From positions 1 through 10,302 of the forward strand of contig CAIMHL010000594.1 in the NCBI GenBank assembly GCA_903840825.1: a stretch of 10,302 bases of DNA, written 5' to 3'. The position numbers and the translations under genes are program-made. Positions within the stretch are counted from its first letter, which is position 1, and the number at the start of each line of letters is the position of its first letter. The notes below the pieces were generated by a model. That model was not told the origin of the DNA, did no database searches, and saw only the letters and a program-made list of their open reading frames with translations. The DNA comes from an uncultured beta proteobacterium. GTDB lineage: Bacteria > Pseudomonadota > Gammaproteobacteria > Burkholderiales > Burkholderiaceae_C. Below are positions 6,166 to 10,302 of this stretch, one piece after another.

Positions 6166-7614
6166 ATGGCAACAATTTCCTCCGTAGGCTTGGGCAGTGG
6201 CATTGATGTCAATAGTATCGTGACCCAGTTGGTGGCCATTGAAAAGATGCCCATCACGAGCTTGGCCACAAAAGCGACCAAGATCGGGAACCAGGTCTCG
6301 GCGCTGTCTCAAATTAAAACCCAGTTTGCTGCGCTTGGCGATGTGGCTACCCGAATCTCATCGCCCAGCGCCTGGAGCGCCCGTAATGCCGCCAGTAGCA
6401 ATACCAGCGCGGCCACTATCACCGCTACGGGCGTGGCGGTAGCCGGAAAATTCACCCTCGACGTGGATGCACTGGCCAGCCAGCAGGTGGCAGTATCAGT
6501 AGGCGTGGCAACAGGTACTAAGCTGGGCGCCGGGACCTTGCAGGTTCAGTTGGGCACCTGGAGCGCTGCGGGCAGTCACTTTACTGCGGTTGCTGCCGAT
6601 GCGGTGGTGGTGACTATTGACGCTGCTGACAGCCTGAGTGTGATTGCCAGCAAAATTAACAGCGCCAAAACAGGCGTGGTGGCCTCGGTTTTTAACGACG
6701 GGGTGAATGACCGATTGGTTTTGACCTCCAAGCTCACGGGAGAGGCCTCGGGTTTCAGGGTTCAGTCTGCTGAATCCGCATTGGGTAGCTTGGTGTTCGA
6801 CCCCGAGCTAAGCCCAACCAAGGGAATGGCAGCCTCGGACGCGCCGGTGCAGTATGCACAAGATGCCAAGGCCCGCATCAATGGGATCCCGGTCAAGTCT
6901 GCGACCAACACCTTGTCGGCCAATATGACGGGCGTCAGCATCAATTTACTAGCCACCACCACTGTGGGTTACGGGTCTAGCGCACCGGTCAGGGCCTCGC
7001 TTGCCATGTCGATCAGTGAAGATGTCACGCCTGCGGTCAAAAATATTACTGATTTTGTAGCGGCATTCAACACCTTGAGTCAAAATTTGGCTGACTTAAC
7101 CAAGTACGACTCAGCCAACAAAACAGCCGCACTCTTTCAGGGCGACTCCAGTATTGCAGGCTTACAAAACGTACTGAGAAGTATGGCGGGGTCCTTCAGT
7201 TTGGGGGCGAGTTCGCAGCGCTTATCAGACATTGGTATTGAGCGGCAACTGAATGGGTCTTTGACGATTAGCACCGCCAAGCTCAGTGTTTCAGCTAACA
7301 ACGGTACCCAGTTGCAGCAGTTGTTTACCCAAGACAACAATGATCCGCTTACCAACGGCTTTGCACTCAAGTTCAAAGACCTGAGCGCCGGCGTGTTGGC
7401 GACGCGCGGTTCAATATCAACACGTTTAACTGCTTTTAACAATGAGTTGGTGCGCAATACCGAATCTCAAACCAAGGTCACTGCGCATGCCACCTTGTTT
7501 GAGGCGCGCCTGCGCAAGCAATACAGCGCGCTTGACAGTCAAATGGCCAACCTGAATGCCCTTAATGCGTATGTGACGCAGCAGGTCACAACCTGGAATA
7601 AGTCCACGGCCTGA
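6166..7614 (+). CDS. fliD: FliD, flagellar filament cap protein
   Basis: FliD (HAP2) caps the growing filament and guides flagellin folding at the tip. The 482-residue protein starts with the family signature ISSVGLGSGIDVNSIVTQLV (4-23) and ends in the conserved C-terminal heptad region (about 425-478: VRNTESQTKV, FEARLRKQYSALDSQMANL). The middle (about 75-300) is rich in Ala, Ser, Thr and Val, as usual for the surface domains. The frame is open back to 6103, but the ATG at 6166-6168 is preferred because it is preceded by AGGGGG at suitable spacing and puts the signature at the N-terminus. It follows fliC after a terminator, so its own promoter is expected between about 6080 and 6165; none matching the sigma-28 consensus well is visible there. 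Confidence 0.95.
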   Translation: MATISSVGLGSGIDVNSIVTQLVAIEKMPITSLATKATKIGNQVSALSQIKTQFAALGDVATRISSPSAWSARNAASSNTSAATITATGVAVAGKFTLDVDALASQQVAVSVGVATGTKLGAGTLQVQLGTWSAAGSHFTAVAADAVVVTIDAADSLSVIASKINSAKTGVVASVFNDGVNDRLVLTSKLTGEASGFRVQSAESALGSLVFDPELSPTKGMAASDAPVQYAQDAKARINGIPVKSATNTLSANMTGVSINLLATTTVGYGSSAPVRASLAMSISEDVTPAVKNITDFVAAFNTLSQNLADLTKYDSANKTAALFQGDSSIAGLQNVLRSMAGSFSLGASSQRLSDIGIERQLNGSLTISTAKLSVSANNGTQLQQLFTQDNNDPLTNGFALKFKDLSAGVLATRGSISTRLTAFNNELVRNTESQTKVTAHATLFEARLRKQYSALDSQMANLNALNAYVTQQVTTWNKSTA

Positions 7615-7737
7615 GGCTTGCAGGGGTGATAGCCGTCTTCATTCATCATTCAGTATGAAGCTGCTGCACAATAAATAGAGCTTGAGTTTGGGTGAAAAAC
7701 GCCGATAACTCTAATAACAACTTTATTGGAGAGCATC
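7615..7737. other. fliD-fliS spacer
   Basis: This 123-bp gap holds a weak hairpin, CTTCAT (7637-7642) with ATGAAG (7655-7660), without a T-tract, then the sigma-28 promoter of fliS (7682-7708) and the fliS ribosome binding site (GGAGAG, 7728-7733). The lack of a convincing terminator leaves read-through from fliD possible. Confidence 0.6.
7682..7708 (+). promoter_or_regulatory. Sigma-28 (FliA) promoter for fliS-fliT
   Basis: TTGAGTTT (7682-7689), an 11-nt spacer, then GCCGATAA (7701-7708) matches the sigma-28 consensus TAAAGTTT-N11-GCCGATAA at 14 of 16 positions with exact spacing and a perfect -10. The fliS ATG lies 29 bp further on, so the leader is short. Confidence 0.88.
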
Positions 7738-8142
7738 ATGTTTACCTCAGTCAGTTCTCGCTCAGCGTCTGCCTACAAACGCGTTAGTCTGGAAACATCT
7801 GTCAGCGAAGGCAGTCCACATCAGCTCGTCAATATGCTCTTTGAGAATTTATTGCGCAATGTGGGCGCTGCTCGCCTGGCCATCCAAGCCGGAAATATTT
7901 CTGCCAAGGGTGAGTCCATTCAAAAAGCGGTTCGTATCATTGATGAGGGGCTTAAGCCCGCCTTGAACTTAAAGGACGGCGGCGTATTGGCCGATAACCT
8001 AAGCCGTATGTACAGTTTCTGTCTTGTTCGCCTAACACAGGCCAACCTGCAAAATTCTGAGGCGCCCTTGCTTGATGTGCTTCGGGTGATTGAGCCTTTG
8101 GCGGATGGCTGGAAAGGCATCAGTGCTCAAGTTGCTCATTAA
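7738..8142 (+). CDS. fliS: FliS, flagellin export chaperone
   Basis: FliS binds the C-terminal disordered end of newly made flagellin in the cytoplasm, keeps it from polymerising and delivers it to the export gate. The 134-residue helical protein shows family-typical segments: SAYKRVSLETSVSEGSPHQL near the N-terminus (10-29), MLFENLLRN (33-41), KGESIQKAVRIIDEGL (57-72) and NLSRMYSFCLVRLTQANL (88-105). The ATG at 7738-7740 follows GGAGAG at good spacing. An in-frame TTG at 7726 would overlap that ribosome site and is rejected. It stands directly behind its own sigma-28 promoter and 38 bp before the fliT-like gene, so these two chaperones are probably co-transcribed late in assembly with flagellin. 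Confidence 0.95.
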   Translation: MFTSVSSRSASAYKRVSLETSVSEGSPHQLVNMLFENLLRNVGAARLAIQAGNISAKGESIQKAVRIIDEGLKPALNLKDGGVLADNLSRMYSFCLVRLTQANLQNSEAPLLDVLRVIEPLADGWKGISAQVAH

Positions 8143-8180
8143 GCCCCTGCCCGAACATGAACCCACCAAGAGAGTAACCT

Positions 8181-8471
8181 ATGCTGATTGACTACTACAA
8201 AGCCATTGAGGACAGTAGCCGAAAGATGCTCAATGCGGCCAAATTGGAAGACTGGGAGCAAGTGGTTCGCTACGAGGGCGCTTGCGCCGTGTTGATCGAG
8301 CAACTGCGGGCACGCGCTTCGAGCGAAATGCTGTTGCCTGGGCAGCAAACTGAAAAAATTCAAATCATGCAGCGAATTTTGCAGAACGATGCACTGATTA
8401 GATTTCTTGCTGAGCCTTGGAATGAGCAGGGTGCAACGCAATTTTGTGAGTCCGCACTGACGCTGCATTGA
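8181..8471 (+). CDS. fliT: FliT-like flagellar export chaperone
   Basis: This 96-residue, mostly helical and acidic-to-neutral protein has the size, position and helical pattern of FliT, which chaperones FliD and in enterobacteria also restrains FlhDC. The N-terminal helices (MLIDYYKAIEDSSRKML, then DWEQVVRYEGACAVLIEQL) resemble the start of betaproteobacterial FliT proteins. FliT sequences diverge strongly, so the call leans on the fliC-fliD-fliS-fliT order as much as on sequence. The ATG has GAGAG about 8 nt upstream, weaker than at fliS. It ends 16 bp before the stop of the opposing fliE, with no visible terminator in between. Confidence 0.8.
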   Translation: MLIDYYKAIEDSSRKMLNAAKLEDWEQVVRYEGACAVLIEQLRARASSEMLLPGQQTEKIQIMQRILQNDALIRFLAEPWNEQGATQFCESALTLH

Positions 8472-8487
8472 GCCCAGGGTGACGGTG

Positions 8488-8805
8488 TCAGACTTGCATG
8501 TTCATGATGTCGGTGTAGGCCTGCACCATGCGGTTACGCACATGCAATGCTGCCTGAAACCCGATTTGGGCCTTTTGTATAGAAACCATCGTTTCTTCAA
8601 GGCTGACTTTAGGGTTGCCCAATTGAACTTCGCGCTGCATGTTGCTTGATTGATTTTGACTGGCGCTGACAGATTTGAGTGCACTACTCAAGGCACCGGA
8701 AAAGCTGTCTTCCAGGCCGCCAACATCGGGTTTGGTGCCCAGACGTGACGACTGGCCTATGGCCGAGGCCAAAGGCATTTTCGTGGGGGTAAGTTTGAGG
8801 TCCAT
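8488..8805 (-). CDS. fliE: FliE, flagellar MS-ring/rod junction protein
   Basis: FliE is a small exported basal-body protein that joins the MS ring (FliF) to the proximal rod. The 105-residue protein is family length. Its N-terminal part is variable and Ser-rich (about 15-60), while the C-terminal half carries the conserved block SLEETMVSIQKAQIGFQAAL (68-87) and then VRNRMVQAYTDIMNMQV at the end. The chosen ATG at 8803-8805 gives the common MDLKL-type start, but its ribosome binding site is weak; an ATG nine codons further in is no better. It diverges from fliF over 160 bp, the arrangement known for fliE and fliF in enterobacteria, and converges on fliT. Confidence 0.95.
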   Translation of the reverse strand: MDLKLTPTKMPLASAIGQSSRLGTKPDVGGLEDSFSGALSSALKSVSASQNQSSNMQREVQLGNPKVSLEETMVSIQKAQIGFQAALHVRNRMVQAYTDIMNMQV

Positions 8806-8965
8806 GGGTAGGCTGGCTCTAATAAATGCGTTGGCTGATGCTACCGATGTAAGGGTGAGGCCAGCCTTTTGAAGTAGCTCATAAAAAGCGGGCTTTTCAC
8901 CTCAACGCAGGGGCAGGAACATCGAATAATCATTTATCCAAGGCGCTAATTCGTGCCTTCTAAAA
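8806..8965. promoter_or_regulatory. Divergent fliE/fliF control region
   Basis: This 160-bp region must contain the start signals for both basal-body transcripts. It shows an 8-bp inverted repeat AGGCTGGC (8810-8817) and GCCAGCCT (8860-8867), spacer 42 nt. It also shows a compact palindrome AAAAGC-GG-GCTTTT (8884-8897), within which AAAAAGCG resembles an FlhDC half-site. In enterobacteria FlhDC binds between fliE and fliF, so a class II promoter here is expected (inference). No clear sigma-28 box is seen. Confidence 0.5.
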
Positions 8966-10302
8966 ATGAGCAACATGCAGCCTGCCAACACAGCAATTTC
9001 TGTTAATCCCACCGCAGCGCAAAGATTTTCGGGTCTCACTGCAAAACAAAAAATGCGTATGGGCCTGGCGATCGCCCTGTTTGTCGCGATTGGTGTCATT
9101 GGTCTCGTGATGGGGCGTCAGGCTGAATGGCGTGTTTTGTACGCCAACCTCGCTGACAAGGATGGTGGAGCCATCGTGGCCCAATTGACACAGATGAATA
9201 TTCCGTACAAGCATGCGGATGGTGGCGGTGCTATTTTGGTGCCTGCTGACAAGGTCTATGACACCCGGTTGCGGCTGGCCTCGCAAGGCTTGCCCAAAGG
9301 TGCTGTGGGTGGTTTTGAGTCCATTGATGCCAACCGTTTTGGGATGACCCAGTTTCAGGAGCGTCTTGCGTTTCAAAGAGGTCTAGAGGGTGAATTGACG
9401 CGCTCTATTCAAGCCCTGTCGTCTGTGCAGAGTGCGCGAGTCCATCTGGCTTTGCCCAATCAAAACGGGTTTTTTCGGGAGCAACAAAAACCCACTGCAT
9501 CGGTGGTGGTGGGGCTCAATGTCGGGCGCACATTGGACCGTTCGCAGTTGGCGGGCATCATCCACCTGGTATCGTCGAGCGTGCCAGAAATGCAGTCGAA
9601 TTCTGTCAGCGTACTTGACGATACTGGCAAGTTGTTGTCAAGCTCAACAGAGGGTGACGGCGCAGCTGGGGCAGGTGGTGGCGCTGATACGCAGCAGTTG
9701 CAAATTATTCAGCAAATTGAGCAGCAGTACACCCGCCGAATTCTGGATATTCTGGAGCCTGTGGTGGGACGTGGAAACGTCAAGGCGCAAGTGACGGCTG
9801 AACTGGATTTCACCCAATCAGAGTCCACTTCAGAATCGCATAAGCCGGAATCCACCACTATTCGCAGTCAGCAAACGAGCGAGAGCACGAACGGACAAGG
9901 CGCTTTACCCTCAGGCGTGCCAGGCGCTGCAAGCAATCAACCGCCGGCACCGAGTACGGCCCCAATTAATGGGGCTGCACAAACATTATCGACAGCCAGC
10001 ACGACCACCAACACCGGGACCAAACGCGAATCGACGACCAACTACGAAGTCGACAAAACCATAAAAATGGTCAAGGGTGGCACGAGTCTGGTCAAGCGGG
10101 TGAGCGCAGCAGTGGTGGTGAACCACCAGTCGGTCACGGATACCAAAGGCAAAGTAACTACGGTCGCTTTGACCGATCAACAACTAGAAAAAATGACAGC
10201 GCTCGTGCGAGAGACCGTTGGGTTCAGTAAAGAGCGGGGCGATTCGGTAAATTTGATGAACACACCGTTTGCGCTTGAAAAACAAATATTGACCGAGGTT
10301 CC
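8966..10302 (+). CDS. fliF: FliF, flagellar MS-ring protein (partial, C-terminus beyond right edge)
   Basis: FliF assembles the MS ring in the inner membrane, the first basal-body structure and the housing of the export gate. About 445 residues are visible. A first membrane segment at about 33-50 (LAIALFVAIGVIGLVMG) follows a short polar N-terminus. The ring-building YscJ/FliF domain follows (about 55-225), with YANLADKDGGAIVAQL, LRLASQGLPKG, FQRGLEGELTRSI and VHLALPNQ. RBM3 (from about 245) carries a long Ser/Thr/Pro-rich insertion (about 290-355), then TNYEVDKTI and VKRVSAAVVVN, normal for the family. The second membrane segment and the FliG-binding tail lie outside the window. The start ATG at 8966-8968 has only a weak ribosome binding site; an ATG three codons later is an alternative. 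Confidence 0.96.
   Translation, partial: MSNMQPANTAISVNPTAAQRFSGLTAKQKMRMGLAIALFVAIGVIGLVMGRQAEWRVLYANLADKDGGAIVAQLTQMNIPYKHADGGGAILVPADKVYDTRLRLASQGLPKGAVGGFESIDANRFGMTQFQERLAFQRGLEGELTRSIQALSSVQSARVHLALPNQNGFFREQQKPTASVVVGLNVGRTLDRSQLAGIIHLVSSSVPEMQSNSVSVLDDTGKLLSSSTEGDGAAGAGGGADTQQLQIIQQIEQQYTRRILDILEPVVGRGNVKAQVTAELDFTQSESTSESHKPESTTIRSQQTSESTNGQGALPSGVPGAASNQPPAPSTAPINGAAQTLSTASTTTNTGTKRESTTNYEVDKTIKMVKGGTSLVKRVSAAVVVNHQSVTDTKGKVTTVALTDQQLEKMTALVRETVGFSKERGDSVNLMNTPFALEKQILTEV

Noticed and set aside
7637..7660. Terminator after fliD
   Set aside because: The hairpin has only 6 bp, a 12-nt loop and no following T-tract.
7726..7737. TTG start adding four residues to FliS
   Set aside because: The codon overlaps the ribosome binding site of the ATG at 7738, and the ATG gives the normal FliS N-terminus.
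8139..8468. Minus-strand open frame covering the fliT region
   Set aside because: It has no family resemblance and no plausible position in an operon; the plus-strand frame fits the fliC-fliD-fliS-fliT order.

Overview
The window is a flagellar and motility locus from a Gram-negative bacterium, most likely a betaproteobacterium of the order Burkholderiales, perhaps Comamonadaceae. This rests on the gene order flhD-flhC-motA-motB-cheY-cheZ-flhB, on the FlhDC master regulator, and on short flagellin and chaperone genes of the fliC-fliD-fliS-fliT type. The taxonomic call is inference. No rRNA, tRNA, insertion sequence, CRISPR array or phage gene is visible.

Left block, minus strand, read from right to left: flhD (4367-4693) and flhC (3818-4354) encode the class I regulator FlhD4C2 and end at an intrinsic terminator (3762-3792). 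Then come motA (2817-3674) and motB (1870-2796), the proton-driven stator, followed by cheY (1402-1791) and cheZ (749-1405), which overlap by ATGA and encode the response regulator and its phosphatase. Last is flhB, the export-gate component, which has lost its C-terminal part at the left edge (1-636). No cheA, cheW or receptor gene is present here.

Middle block, plus strand: a 262-bp divergent regulatory region (4694-4955) separates flhD from fliC. fliC (flagellin, 4956-5999, with an unusual Ala/Thr-rich centre) has its own terminator. It is followed by fliD (filament cap, 6166-7614), fliS (flagellin chaperone, 7738-8142, behind a near-consensus sigma-28 promoter) and a fliT-like chaperone gene (8181-8471).

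Right block: fliE (8488-8805, minus strand), the MS-ring/rod adapter, converges on fliT and diverges from fliF (plus strand from 8966), the MS-ring protein, which runs off the right edge. Together the genes cover regulation (FlhDC), basal body and export (FliE, FliF, FlhB), torque (MotAB), switching control (CheYZ) and filament assembly (FliC, FliD, FliS, FliT).

I see a conventional flagellar cluster and no clear undescribed system. The points most worth checking are the low-complexity flagellin centre, the overlapping palindromes between flhD and fliC, the separate sigma-28 promoter of fliS, and the pyrimidine-rich, anti-Shine-Dalgarno-like leader in front of flhB.
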